From Prado023 sp036375875 (GTDB lineage: Bacteria > Actinomycetota > Actinomycetes > S36-B12 > CAIYMF01): a stretch of DNA of 48,997 nt. A program made the translations under genes and the position numbers. The notes beneath the pieces were generated by a model, which saw only the letters and a list, made by a program, of their open reading frames with translations, did no database searches and had not been told where the DNA came from. Positions 17,657 through 26,602 of the stretch are shown in pieces. Every line of letters begins with the position of its first letter. Position 1 is the stretch's first letter. The stretch lies in NCBI GenBank assembly GCA_036375875.1, contig DASVBK010000246.1, forward strand, positions 1 to 48,997, read 5' to 3'.

Positions 17657-18865
17657 TCAGCCGCCCGGGACGGTGGCGGGCGCCGGGACGAGTCCCGCCT
17701 CCACGTCGGCGGCCGTGTAGTGCCCGACCTCGAGCAGGTCGTCGTCGATGCCCGCGTTGAGGTCGTCGCTGCCGTCGAGGCCGAAGCTGTGGGCCGGCTC
17801 CCACGAGACGGTCACCGTCTCCCCCACGCCCGGACGCTCGGCGGAGCCCATGTTCTGCTCGAACGCGATGAGCTCCTGGCCCCACGGCGTGGCCACCAGG
17901 TACTGGGTGGAGACGCCGACGAACGAGGCGTCGGTGACGACGCCGGTCAGGGTGTTGCGGCCCTCCGGCACGGCTCCGCCCGCACGGTGCAGGTGCAGCT
18001 TCTCCGGCCGCACCCCGACGATCACCCTGTCGGAGTCGGTGCTCAGCTTGGTCGCGGGCAGCAGGACCTGCTGGCCGAAGGCGCGGATCTGCACCGACTG
18101 CGCGTCGCGGGCCACGACCTGACCGGGGAACAGGTTCGACTGGCCCAGGAAATTCGCGGCGAACGCGGTGCGAGGGGTGTCGTAGAGCTCCTGCGGGGCG
18201 CCCAGCTGCTCGATCCGCCCGGCGTTCATGACCGCGACGGTGTCGGCCATGGTCATGGCCTCCTCCTGGTCGTGGGTGACGTGCACGAACGTGATCCCCA
18301 CCTCGGTCTGGATGCGCTTGAGCTCGATCTGCATCTGGCGGCGCAGCTTGAGGTCCAGCGCCCCCAACGGCTCGTCGAGCAGCAGCACGTCGGGCCGGTT
18401 GATCAGGGCCCGCGCGACGGCGACGCGCTGCTGCTGGCCACCGGACATCTGGGCGGGCTTGCGCCGAGCCATGGGGGTCAGCTCGACCAGCTCGAGCATC
18501 TCGTTGACGCGGGCCTCGATGTTCTTCTCGCCGCGACGGCGCAGGCCGAACGCGACGTTCTCGAAGATGTCCATGTGCGGGAACAGCGCATAGGACTGGA
18601 ACACGGTGTTGACGGGCCGCTTGTAGGGCCGCAGCGCGGTGATGTCCTGCTCGCCGATGCGGATCATGCCCGCGGTGGGGACCTCCAGGCCGGCGACCAT
18701 GCGCAGGGTGGTGGTCTTGCCGCAGCCCGACGGCCCGAGCAGCGCGAAGAACGATCCGGCAGGGATCGTCAGGGACAGGTCGTCGACGGCGGCGTGCTCG
18801 CCGTACCGCTTCGTGAGGCGGACCAGGTGCAGGTCCTCGACCTGCTTGACGGACTGCGATGCCAT
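17657..18865 (-). CDS. potA: Polyamine-type ABC transporter ATP-binding protein (PotA-like)
   Basis: A 402-residue ATPase. Walker A GPSGCGKTTT, the Q-loop (FQSYALFPH), signature MSGGQQQRVAVARAL, Walker B VLLLDEP and the switch His in VHVTHDQEEA are complete. A C-terminal TOBE-type domain (about residues 290-375) follows, as in PotA/PotG and other CUT1-like importers. It powers import through PotB and PotC with the binding protein PotD. ATG 18865 has AAGGAG seven bases upstream. The gene is 28 bases after potD. Confidence 0.92.
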   Translation of the reverse strand: MASQSVKQVEDLHLVRLTKRYGEHAAVDDLSLTIPAGSFFALLGPSGCGKTTTLRMVAGLEVPTAGMIRIGEQDITALRPYKRPVNTVFQSYALFPHMDIFENVAFGLRRRGEKNIEARVNEMLELVELTPMARRKPAQMSGGQQQRVAVARALINRPDVLLLDEPLGALDLKLRRQMQIELKRIQTEVGITFVHVTHDQEEAMTMADTVAVMNAGRIEQLGAPQELYDTPRTAFAANFLGQSNLFPGQVVARDAQSVQIRAFGQQVLLPATKLSTDSDRVIVGVRPEKLHLHRAGGAVPEGRNTLTGVVTDASFVGVSTQYLVATPWGQELIAFEQNMGSAERPGVGETVTVSWEPAHSFGLDGSDDLNAGIDDDLLEVGHYTAADVEAGLVPAPATVPGG

Positions 18866-18893
18866 CGCTGGGCTCCTTGCGGCGGGTCGGCGG

Positions 18894-20114
18894 CTAGTTG
18901 CCGATGAGGGACTGGAACGCCTGGTCGTACTTGGCCTGCTCGGAGGACGTCAGTGCCTTGAAGATGTGCGTCTGGGCAAGGTCCTCGGCCGTCGGGAAGA
19001 TCAGCGGATTGTCCACCAGGCTCGGGTCGAGCTTCTCCATGGCCTGCTGGGCACCCTCGACCGGGCAGATGTACTGGACCCACGCGGCGACCTCGGCGGC
19101 GACCTTCGGGTCGTAGTAGTAGTCCATGACGCGTTCGGCGTTGTTCCGGTGCCTGGCCATGGCCGGGATGAGCAGGTTGTCCGTCCACAGCATCCCGCCG
19201 GACTCCGGCAGGACGAAGTCGAACTCGTACTCCTTGCTCACGATCGAGGCCACGTCACCGGACCATGCGATGGCGGCCACGACGTCGCCGCCCTCCATGC
19301 CAGTGATGTAGTCGTTGCCCGACACCTGGCGGATCTGCCCGCTGTCCATCTGCGCCTGGAGCTCGGCGATCGCCGCGTTGTAGTCGTCCTCGGTGAAGTC
19401 CGCCGGATCGTTGCCCTGGGCGAGCATGACCAGGCCGACCGAGTCGCGCATCTCGGACAGGATCGTGATCCGGCCCTTCAGCGCGGGGTCCCACAGCTCG
19501 GCCACCGTCCTGATCTCGGTCTTCCCGGTCAGCTCCTGCAGCAGGTTCTTGTTGAAGCCCAGCCCCGCGTACCCCGACTGCCAGGGCAGGCTCTGGTCCC
19601 GCTCCGGGTCGAAGGGGACTCCCTGCAGGGCAGGCAGGAGGTTGCGTGCGTTGGGGACCCAGGCGCGGTCGTACTTCTGCGCGTAGCCCTTGCGGATCCA
19701 CTCGGCGGCCTTCCAGTCGGTCAGGACCACGAGGTCGCGACCGATGTCCTGCCCTGCCTCGAGCTGGGGACGCACCTTTGCGTCGAATTCCGCGTTGTCG
19801 TTCACGTCCTCCCGGTAGTCGACCTTGATGCCGGTCTGCTCGGTGAACCGGTCGAGAGTGGGCCGCGTGCCGGTCTCCTCGTCGACGTCCATGTACCCGA
19901 CCCAGGTCGACCAGACCAGCTGCGCCTCGCTCGCCGACTGGTCGGGCTGGGTCTTGGCCGGCACCTCCTCGCCAGCCGTGGAGGCACTCGCCGTGCGCGG
20001 CGGCCGGGCGCCACAGGCGGCGGCGAACATGGCGGCGGCACCGACGCCGCCGGCCTGCAGGAGGCGGCGGCGCGGCAGCGGCGCGCCAGAACGAGGGGTG
20101 GTCAGACCCGTCAT
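18894..20114 (-). CDS. potD: Polyamine-binding lipoprotein (PotD/PotF-like)
   Basis: A 406-residue extracytoplasmic solute-binding protein. The signal peptide carries three arginines (PRRRLLQAGG), which resembles a Tat signal, and ends in FAAACGA, a lipobox, so the protein is likely anchored by lipid at the Cys. The mature part has family segments such as LVWSTWVGYMD, YAGLGFNKNLL, AIAWSGDV and FVLPESGGMLWTDNLLIPA, the last typical of PotD/PotF where acidic and aromatic residues hold the diamine. ATG 20114 is preceded by AAGGAGA. It follows the aldehyde dehydrogenase gene by 29 bases in one operon, which favours a diamine substrate. Confidence 0.9.
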   Translation of the reverse strand: MTGLTTPRSGAPLPRRRLLQAGGVGAAAMFAAACGARPPRTASASTAGEEVPAKTQPDQSASEAQLVWSTWVGYMDVDEETGTRPTLDRFTEQTGIKVDYREDVNDNAEFDAKVRPQLEAGQDIGRDLVVLTDWKAAEWIRKGYAQKYDRAWVPNARNLLPALQGVPFDPERDQSLPWQSGYAGLGFNKNLLQELTGKTEIRTVAELWDPALKGRITILSEMRDSVGLVMLAQGNDPADFTEDDYNAAIAELQAQMDSGQIRQVSGNDYITGMEGGDVVAAIAWSGDVASIVSKEYEFDFVLPESGGMLWTDNLLIPAMARHRNNAERVMDYYYDPKVAAEVAAWVQYICPVEGAQQAMEKLDPSLVDNPLIFPTAEDLAQTHIFKALTSSEQAKYDQAFQSLIGN

Positions 20115-20143
20115 GGTCGGCTGGTCTCCTTCGTGGGGCCCGG

Positions 20144-21628
20144 TCAGGGTCGGGCGAAGATCGTGCGATGCCACGGCTTGCGGGCCTCGCCGGTGATGTC
20201 GGATGAGACGTGCTTGACGTGCGTGTACTCCTCGAAGGAGTAGACGCTCATGTCTTTGCCGAACCCCGAGGCCTTGAAACCACCGTGCGGCATCTCCGAC
20301 ACGATCGGGATGTGGTCGTTGATCCACACGCAGCCCGCCGCGATCTCCCGGGAGGCCCGCTGGGCGCGGAACGTGTTGGTGGTCCACGCCGAGGCCGCCA
20401 ACCCGTAGGGCGTGTCGTTGGCCAGCGCCAGGCCCTCGTCGTCGCTGTCGAACGGCAGCACGACCAGCACCGGGCCGAACAGCTCCTCCTGCACGATCTC
20501 GGCATCCTGCGCCGCCCCCACGACCAGGGTGGGCGGGTAGTAGGAGCCCGAGGCCAGGGCCCCGCCGGGCACCTCGCCGCCGCGCACCACCTTCGCCCCG
20601 GCGGCCACCGCCCGCTCCACGTAGCCATGCACCCGGTCGCGCTGCTGCATCGAGATCAGCGGCCCCTGGTCGGTGGCCTCGTCGGCTGGCGCGCCGAGCT
20701 GCACCCGGTCGAACAGCGCGGCGACCTGCTCGACGAACGCGTCGAGGTGCGGACGCTGGACGTACGCGCGCGTCGCCGCGGTGCAGTCCTGGCCGGTGTT
20801 GATCAGCGCCCCAGCGACGGCGCCGTGCGCCGCGGCCTCGAGGTCGGCGTCGTCGAACACCAGGAACGGCGCCTTGCCGCCGAGCTCCAGGTGCACCCGC
20901 TTGATGGTGCCCGTGGCCAGCTCCATGACCCGTCGACCCACCGGGGTCGAGCCGGTGAACGACACCATCGCCACGTCCGGGTGGCTGATGAGTGCCTCGC
21001 CGACCGTGCGCCCGGGCCCGGTCAGCACGTTGATCACGCCCGCCGGGATGCCTGCGGCGGCGGCATCCTCGGCGACCATGAGCGAGGTCAGGGGGGTCAG
21101 CTCGGCCGGCTTGAGCACGATCGTGTTGCCGGCGGCCACGGCCGGCAGGATCTTCCACATGGCCATCTGCAGCGGGTAGTTCCAAGGTGCGATCGAGCCG
21201 ACGACGCCGATGGGCTCGCGGCGGATCGACGAGGTGTGCGTGCCGTCGTACTCGGCCTGGGCCATGCCCGTGAGCACGCGCGCAGCGCCGGCGAAGAAGC
21301 GGACGTTGTCGATCGAGCCCGGCACGTCGAACTCGCGGCACAGCCGGATCGGCTTGCCGGTCTGGGCGGTCTCGACCTGCGCGTACTGCTCGGCGCGTCC
21401 CTCCATGCGCTCAGCCAGCGCGAGGAGCCCCGCCGCCCGCTCGCCGGGGGTCATCCGCGACCAGATCGGGAAGGCCCGGGCAGCGGCTGCCACCGCCAGG
21501 TCGACGTCGGCGGCGGTCGCCTCGGTGAGTGTCGCGACCGTCGAGCCGTCCGCCGGATTGGCCACAACCAGGGGCTCCCCGCTGCCGTGGCCATGCGCCC
21601 CGTCGATGAACTGGCCGAGAAGGGTCAC
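20144..21628 (-). CDS. Aldehyde dehydrogenase, probably gamma-aminobutyraldehyde dehydrogenase
   Basis: A 494-residue NAD(P)-dependent aldehyde dehydrogenase. IAPWNYPLQMAMWK, LELGGKAPFLVFDDADL with the general-base Glu, and NTGQDCTAATRAYV with the nucleophile (about Cys282) are intact. The WNYPL and VNDHIPIVSEMPHGGFKASGFGKD-like ending fits the aminobutyraldehyde dehydrogenase/PuuC group (here WINDH). It should oxidise 4-aminobutanal to GABA, or the C5 analogue. The start is GTG 21628, with AAGGAG four bases upstream, rather than a longer reading through AT-richer leader DNA. It heads the operon with potDABC, linking uptake to oxidation. It is distinct from the paralogue at 24462-25904. Confidence 0.87.
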   Translation of the reverse strand: MTLLGQFIDGAHGHGSGEPLVVANPADGSTVATLTEATAADVDLAVAAAARAFPIWSRMTPGERAAGLLALAERMEGRAEQYAQVETAQTGKPIRLCREFDVPGSIDNVRFFAGAARVLTGMAQAEYDGTHTSSIRREPIGVVGSIAPWNYPLQMAMWKILPAVAAGNTIVLKPAELTPLTSLMVAEDAAAAGIPAGVINVLTGPGRTVGEALISHPDVAMVSFTGSTPVGRRVMELATGTIKRVHLELGGKAPFLVFDDADLEAAAHGAVAGALINTGQDCTAATRAYVQRPHLDAFVEQVAALFDRVQLGAPADEATDQGPLISMQQRDRVHGYVERAVAAGAKVVRGGEVPGGALASGSYYPPTLVVGAAQDAEIVQEELFGPVLVVLPFDSDDEGLALANDTPYGLAASAWTTNTFRAQRASREIAAGCVWINDHIPIVSEMPHGGFKASGFGKDMSVYSFEEYTHVKHVSSDITGEARKPWHRTIFARP

Positions 21629-21658
21629 TGTGCTCCTTCGCAGTGGATCGGGAATGGG

Positions 21659-21725
21659 GCAATGCTTTTCGTGTGCATTGCGTCCGAATCCTTCGGATTC
21701 CGTGCCGCATCCGCGGATGCCGCAC
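21659..21725. promoter_or_regulatory. Three successive inverted repeats upstream of the aldehyde dehydrogenase-pot operon
   Basis: In a locally AT-richer stretch: GCAATGC (21659-21665) pairs with GCATTGC (21675-21681); GAATCC (21686-21691) with GGATTC (21695-21700); and a 24-base imperfect palindrome at 21702-21725, centred on GCATCCGCGGATGC with outer arms GTGC and GCAC. They sit 31 to 97 bases upstream of the GTG start, where operators and the promoter are expected. The binding protein is unknown. Confidence 0.6.
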
Positions 21726-21827
21726 GATAGCCCACCACCCAGCCCGGGACAACACGGAGCGCGCCCGATCATGCGCGCGCGATCAGCCGGGGCCGCCCGT
21801 CAGGCGCGCCAGCCCCCCTCGCGCGGG

Positions 21828-22835
21828 TCAGGCGGTGACGATCCGCTCGGCCTCCGGCTGCTCGCCCTTCGAGAACGCGATCACGTTCTCCGTGGTCACC
21901 CGGGCGATCTCGTTGAGCGCCTCCTTGGTCAGGAAGGCCTGGTGCGCGGTGATGATCACGTTCGGGAAGGTCATGAGCCGCGCGAGGACGTCGTCGGTCA
22001 TGATCTCTCCGGAGAGGTCCTCGAAGAACTTGCCCTCCTCCTCCTCGTAGACGTCCAGGCCGACCCCGCCGACCTGACCGGTCTTGAGGGCCTCGATGAG
22101 GGCGACGGTGTCCACCAGGGCGCCGCGGCTGACGTTGATGAGGATGACGCCGGGCTTGAGCGCGGCGAGCACGAGGTCGTTGATGATGTGGTGCGTCTCG
22201 GGGAACAGCGGCACGTGCAGCGAGACGATGTCGGCCTCCCGGCCGATCTCGCTGAGCGTCACGTACTCCAGGCCCTCGCGCTCGGCCCAGGCATGGTCGG
22301 GGTACGGGTCCCACATGATGACGCGGGTGCCGAAGCCCTTGAAGATCTGCCCGGCGATCTTGCCGATCTTGCCGGTGCCGATGAGGCCGACGGTCTTGCC
22401 GTGCAGGTCGAAGCCGACCAGGCCGTCGAGCGTGAAGTTCATGTCGCGGACCCGCCGGTTGGCCTGCGGCAGCCGCCGGATCAGGGCCAGCGCCAGCGCC
22501 ACCGCGTGCTCGGCCACCGCGTACGGCGAGTAGGCAGGCACCCTTGCCACGAGGATGCCGTGCTCGGCGGCCGCCGCGAGGTCGACGCCGTTGAAGCCAG
22601 CGCATCGCAGCGCGATCATCTTCACGCCCTTGGCGGCAAGGCCCTCGATCACCTCGCGCGTGACCTTGTCGTTGACGAACACGCACACCACGTCGGTGCC
22701 CTCGGTGACGGTGTCCACCGTGTCCGGGCCCAACCGGTACTCCCGGAACTTCACTTCCAGGCCAGCGGCGAGCATCGCCTCGCCGACGTGGTCGCGGTCG
22801 TACTTCTTGGTGTCGAACATGGTCACGGTGGTCAT
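21828..22835 (-). CDS. ldhA: D-lactate dehydrogenase (LdhA-like 2-hydroxyacid dehydrogenase)
   Basis: A 335-residue D-2-hydroxyacid dehydrogenase. It has the NAD motif GKTVGLIGTGKIGKIAGQIFKGFG, the substrate Arg in INVSRGALVDT, the acid in VGLDVYEEE and the catalytic His in FPNVIITAHQAFLTKEAL; the HQAFLT form is close to LdhA. It interconverts pyruvate and D-lactate with NADH. The start at ATG 22835 has no clear Shine-Dalgarno sequence; TAGCGT ten bases upstream could be a -10 box for a leaderless message. It is divergent from the multicopper oxidase and about 200 bases ahead of the aldehyde dehydrogenase operon. Its role in the cluster may be unrelated redox balance. Confidence 0.9.
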   Translation of the reverse strand: MTTVTMFDTKKYDRDHVGEAMLAAGLEVKFREYRLGPDTVDTVTEGTDVVCVFVNDKVTREVIEGLAAKGVKMIALRCAGFNGVDLAAAAEHGILVARVPAYSPYAVAEHAVALALALIRRLPQANRRVRDMNFTLDGLVGFDLHGKTVGLIGTGKIGKIAGQIFKGFGTRVIMWDPYPDHAWAEREGLEYVTLSEIGREADIVSLHVPLFPETHHIINDLVLAALKPGVILINVSRGALVDTVALIEALKTGQVGGVGLDVYEEEEGKFFEDLSGEIMTDDVLARLMTFPNVIITAHQAFLTKEALNEIARVTTENVIAFSKGEQPEAERIVTA

Positions 22836-22911
22836 GGCAGGAACGCTAGTGGCGCTCCGGGTCGATTGCCCGTCAACCGGGGGACCATCTGCCTGAGGTA
22901 CCGCGGGGGGT

Positions 22912-24417
22912 ATGTGCGATCGTCCTGCCATGACCGCCGCTCGCGTTGCCGCCGCGCTGGCAGCCGTGGCGATGCTCGCCCCTGGGCTGGTCGGGTGCGC
23001 GAACCCGGTCACCTCCCCCGTGACGAGCCGGCCGCCGACCCAGCCGCTGGCGATCCCGCCGCTGGACGAGGGGGTCGCCGCGCCCGGTGGCCGGCGCTTC
23101 GACCTGACCGTGGACGAGTCGACGACCGACTTCGGGCTCGACGGGCCGACGCCGACGCTCGGGGTCAACCAGTCGTACCTCGGCCCCACGCTGCGGATGC
23201 GCCGCGGCGAGGAGGTGCAGGTGGACCTCACCAACGCCCTGGCCGAGTCCACCACCATGCACTGGCACGGCATGCGGGTGCCGGCGCGCATGGACGGCGG
23301 GCCGCACCAGCTCGTCGAGCCCGGTGCCACCTGGTCGCCGCGCTGGACGGTGGACCAGCCCGCGGCGACCCTCTGGTACCACGCCCACCCGCACGGGCGG
23401 ACCGCCGAGCACGTGTACCGGGGGGTGGCCGGGATGATCCTCGTCGACGACCCGAACGAGCCCGCCACAGCGGTGCTGCCCCACGAGTACGGCGTCGACG
23501 ACGTGCCGGTCATCGTCCAGGACAAGCGCTTCGACCGCGACGGTCAGCTCGTGTTCGACCAGCAGGGGCCGAGCTCGACGGGGTTCCTCGGAGACACGAT
23601 CATGGTGAACGGCACGATCGGGCCCTACCTCGACGTCTCGGCCGTGCGGACCCGGCTGCGGCTGGTCAACGCCTCCACCGCGCGCATCTACCGCCTGGGC
23701 TTCGCCGACGGCCGGCAGTTCGACCTCGTCGCCACCGACGGCGGGCTGCTCACGGCCCCGGTCCGCCTCGACCACGTGCAGCTCTCACCCGGGGAGCGCG
23801 CCGAGGTGGTCGTGACGATGGCACCCGGCGAACGCGTCATGCTGCGCAACACCTCCCCGGACTTCGGCGGGCGGGTGGGGCCGAACTCCCGGTTCGGCAC
23901 CGGGGACTTCGACGTCCTCGAGCTGCGGGCCGGAGCCGAGCTCGCCGCCTCACCCGAGGTGCCCAGCGCACTGGCGTCGTTCCAGCGGCTGGATCCCGCG
24001 TCCGCGAGCACGACCCGGACGTTCACGATCGACGCCCAGATCATCAACCGCAAGCCGGCCGACCTCGGTCGCATCGACGAGGTCGTGCCCGTAGGGGCGA
24101 CTGAGGTCTGGGTGCTGCGCAACCGCGATCCGCAGCCGCACAACTTCCACGTGCACACGGTGCAGTTCCAGGTGCTGGACCTCGACGGCACGCCGCCCCC
24201 GCCGGAGCTGGCCGGCTGGAAGGACACCGTGTACCTGGCGCCCGGGTCCGAGGTGCGCATCATCGCGACGTTCCCCGAGAGCGCCGACCCGACGTGGCCC
24301 TACATGTACCACTGCCACCTGCTGTACCACGAGGACTCGGGCCTCATGGGCCAGTTCGTCGTGGTCGCGCCGGGGCAGGCGGTGGTACCACCGCCCGACC
24401 CCATGGACGCCCACTGA
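22912..24417 (+). CDS. Multicopper oxidase lipoprotein (CueO/SufI-like)
   Basis: A 501-residue three-cupredoxin protein. All copper-binding motifs are present: HWHGMR and WYHAHPHG early, then HNFHVHTVQF and YHCHLLYHEDSGLMGQF at the end, giving the type 1 Cys-His-Met site and the trinuclear centre. The N-terminus has a lipoprotein signal ending LVGC, so it is an outside lipoprotein. It could oxidise Cu(I), phenols or other donors with O2; the substrate is not readable. Two starts are possible: ATG 22912 directly after a G-rich run, and ATG 22930; neither has a spaced ribosome site. It converges on the second aldehyde dehydrogenase with 44 bases between. Confidence 0.9.
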   Translation: MCDRPAMTAARVAAALAAVAMLAPGLVGCANPVTSPVTSRPPTQPLAIPPLDEGVAAPGGRRFDLTVDESTTDFGLDGPTPTLGVNQSYLGPTLRMRRGEEVQVDLTNALAESTTMHWHGMRVPARMDGGPHQLVEPGATWSPRWTVDQPAATLWYHAHPHGRTAEHVYRGVAGMILVDDPNEPATAVLPHEYGVDDVPVIVQDKRFDRDGQLVFDQQGPSSTGFLGDTIMVNGTIGPYLDVSAVRTRLRLVNASTARIYRLGFADGRQFDLVATDGGLLTAPVRLDHVQLSPGERAEVVVTMAPGERVMLRNTSPDFGGRVGPNSRFGTGDFDVLELRAGAELAASPEVPSALASFQRLDPASASTTRTFTIDAQIINRKPADLGRIDEVVPVGATEVWVLRNRDPQPHNFHVHTVQFQVLDLDGTPPPPELAGWKDTVYLAPGSEVRIIATFPESADPTWPYMYHCHLLYHEDSGLMGQFVVVAPGQAVVPPPDPMDAH

Positions 24418-24461
24418 CGGCACGCGCGCCGCCCGCAGGTGCGCCCGACCGCCCCGCCTGA

Positions 24462-25904
24462 CTACCCCTCGTCGAGGCTGATCATCACGTGCTTGATGCG
24501 CGTGTAGTCCTCGAGGCCGTACATCGACAGGTCCTTGCCGTAGCCGGAGTGCTTGAACCCGCCGTGCGGCATCTCGGCGACCAGCGGGATGTGGGTGTTG
24601 ATCCAGACCGCGCCGAAGTCCAGGTGCTTGGCCATGCGCATGCCGCGCGCGAGGTCCTTGGTCCACACCGACGAGGCGAGGCCGTACTTCACGCCGTTGG
24701 CCCACTCGAGGGCCTTTGCCTCGTCGTTGAAGGACTGCACGGTCATGACGGGGCCGAAGATCTCGTGCTGCACCATCTCGTCGTCCTGGCGCAGGCCCGA
24801 CACGACCGTCGGGGGCACGTAGTAGCCGCGATCGCCGAGCCGGCTGCCACCCACCACGATCTCCGCGTGCGCCGGGGTGCGCTCGAGGAACCCGAGCACC
24901 TGGTCGAGCTGGCGCTCGTTGTTCAGCGGCGGCACCAGCACGTCCTCGCCCTCCGGGCCGGTCTCGAAGGCGGTGACCGTCGCGGCTGCCTGCTCGGCCA
25001 GCGCCGCGACGAAGTCGTCATGGATCGCATCGGCGACCAGCACCCGGGTGGCGGCCGTGCAGTCCTGGCCGGCGTTGAAGTAGCCGGCGACTGCGAGCCA
25101 CTCAGCCGCAGTGGCGATGTCGGCATCGTCGAACACGATCACCGGCGCCTTGCCGCCCAGCTCCAGATGCACCTTCTTCACGTCAGCGGCCGCGGTGCCG
25201 GCCACCGCCATGCCTGCCCGGACCGAGCCGGTGATCGAGACCATGTCCGGGCGGGGGTGCTCGACGAGCAGCTGCCCCGTGGAACGGTCGCCGGTCACCA
25301 CGTTGAGCACCCCGGGCGGCAGGACGTCGGCGAACAGCTCGGCCATCCGCACGGTGGTGACAGGCGTGGTGTCCGACGGCTTGAGCACCACCGTGTTGCC
25401 GGCCGCCAGTGCCGGGGCGAACTTCCAGACGGCCATCATCATCGGGTAGTTCCACGGGGTCACCTGGCCGATCACGCCGATGGGCTCCCGACGGATCATG
25501 GAGGTGTAGCCCTTCATGTACTCACCGGTGGAGCGGCCCTCCAGCACGCGCGCGGCGCCGGCGAAGAAGCGGATCTGGTCGACCATCGGCGGGATCTCCT
25601 CGCTCCTGGTCACCGCCAGCGGCTTGCCCGTGTTCTCTGCCTCCAGCGCGATGAGCTCCTCGGCGTGGGCCTCGACGATGTCGGCGACCTTGAGCAGCGC
25701 CGCCTGCCGCTCGGAGGGCGTGGTCTGGCTCCACGACTCGAAGGCGTCCGAGGCCGCGTGGTAGGCGCGATCCACGTCCTCGGCGCCGGAGACCACGGCC
25801 TGCGCGAACACCTCCCCGGTGTGCGGGTTCACCAGGTCGGTCGTGGCGTCGGACGCGGCGTCGACGGGCTCGCCGTTGATGAAGTTGCGGATGATGCGGC
25901 TCAC
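24462..25904 (-). CDS. Aldehyde dehydrogenase (aminobutyraldehyde / betaine-aldehyde type)
   Basis: A 480-residue aldehyde dehydrogenase with VTPWNYPMMMAVWK, LELGGKAPVIVFDDADI, NAGQDCTAATRVLV (about Cys282) and the ending NTHIPLVAEMPHGGFKHSGYGKDLSMYGLEDYT. It groups with aminoaldehyde dehydrogenases (PatD/PuuC/BADH). The true start is GTG 25904, with AGGAG five bases upstream; longer readings run into the promoter. It is divergent from the Lrp-aminotransferase operon, an arrangement in which the two products are consecutive steps: diamine to aminoaldehyde, then to omega-amino acid. Together with the enzyme at 20144-21628 it gives two isozymes that may split C4 and C5 substrates. Confidence 0.88.
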   Translation of the reverse strand: MSRIIRNFINGEPVDAASDATTDLVNPHTGEVFAQAVVSGAEDVDRAYHAASDAFESWSQTTPSERQAALLKVADIVEAHAEELIALEAENTGKPLAVTRSEEIPPMVDQIRFFAGAARVLEGRSTGEYMKGYTSMIRREPIGVIGQVTPWNYPMMMAVWKFAPALAAGNTVVLKPSDTTPVTTVRMAELFADVLPPGVLNVVTGDRSTGQLLVEHPRPDMVSITGSVRAGMAVAGTAAADVKKVHLELGGKAPVIVFDDADIATAAEWLAVAGYFNAGQDCTAATRVLVADAIHDDFVAALAEQAAATVTAFETGPEGEDVLVPPLNNERQLDQVLGFLERTPAHAEIVVGGSRLGDRGYYVPPTVVSGLRQDDEMVQHEIFGPVMTVQSFNDEAKALEWANGVKYGLASSVWTKDLARGMRMAKHLDFGAVWINTHIPLVAEMPHGGFKHSGYGKDLSMYGLEDYTRIKHVMISLDEG

Positions 25905-26128
25905 GCGTGCTCCTGATGGGTGCTGGATGAGGGCGGACCAGTGCTGCAGACGATGCCGGCGGCGGCCGCCGGGTGCGGCGAGTCTAGCCGACCGACGGTG
26001 GAGCGGGCAGGTGCTTGACGGTGCTATTCGTAGCGTCCGCCCGCTGCTGTTGCGCATTCCGACGAGAACTGCACGAATCGCCACCGTTTTCGCTTGCCAT
26101 CGTGCCGAGGGTGGGGTTCCATTGCGCC
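25905..26128. promoter_or_regulatory. Divergent promoter region between aldehyde dehydrogenase and the lrp operon
   Basis: About 224 bases, AT-richer in the half near the lrp gene. TAGACT on the minus strand (25988-25983) is a possible -10 for the dehydrogenase, and the short dyad GCTA-TTCG-TAGC (26023-26034) could be part of an operator. Control by the adjacent Lrp protein is likely from the layout, but I cannot identify a firm binding site. Confidence 0.4.
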
Positions 26129-26602
26129 ATGCTCCCCGCCTCCCGGCACCGCCCCCCGCCGCTGGACGACGCCGCGAAGGCGATCATCGAGCAGCTGCAG
26201 CAGGACGGCCGCCGGCCCTACGCGACCATCGGCCGTGCCGTGGGCCTGTCCGAGGCGGCCGTGCGCCAGCGCGTGCAGCGCCTGGTGGAGTCGGGGGTCA
26301 TCCAGGTCGTCGCGGTCACCGACCCCATGCAGGTGGGGTTCCCGCGCGCCGCCATGCTCGGCATCCGGGTCGACGGCGACATCACGGAGGTGGCCGACCG
26401 GCTGGCCGAGCTCGACGAGGTCGACTACGTGGTGATCACGGCCGGCGGGTTCGACATCCTCGCCGAGATCGTGTGCGAGGACGACGACCACCTGCTGGAG
26501 ATCATGAACAGCAAGATCCGTTCGATCCCCGGCGTGCGCAGCACGGAGACCTTCGTCTACCTCAAGCTCCGCAAGCAGATCTACACCTGGGGTGCCCGAT
26601 GA
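26129..26602 (+). CDS. Lrp/AsnC family transcriptional regulator
   Basis: A 157-residue regulator: an N-terminal helix-turn-helix (LDDAAKAIIEQLQQDGRRPYATIGRAVG then LSEAAVRQRVQRL) and a C-terminal RAM ligand-binding domain (about residues 75-150, VVITAGGFDILAEIV). Such proteins form octamers and respond to amino acids or amines. The stop overlaps the start of the next aminotransferase gene (ATGA), so regulator and enzyme are translated together. The start ATG 26129 has no close ribosome site; a GTG at 26111 is the alternative. It most likely controls its own operon and the divergent aldehyde dehydrogenase. Confidence 0.88.
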   Translation: MLPASRHRPPPLDDAAKAIIEQLQQDGRRPYATIGRAVGLSEAAVRQRVQRLVESGVIQVVAVTDPMQVGFPRAAMLGIRVDGDITEVADRLAELDEVDYVVITAGGFDILAEIVCEDDDHLLEIMNSKIRSIPGVRSTETFVYLKLRKQIYTWGAR

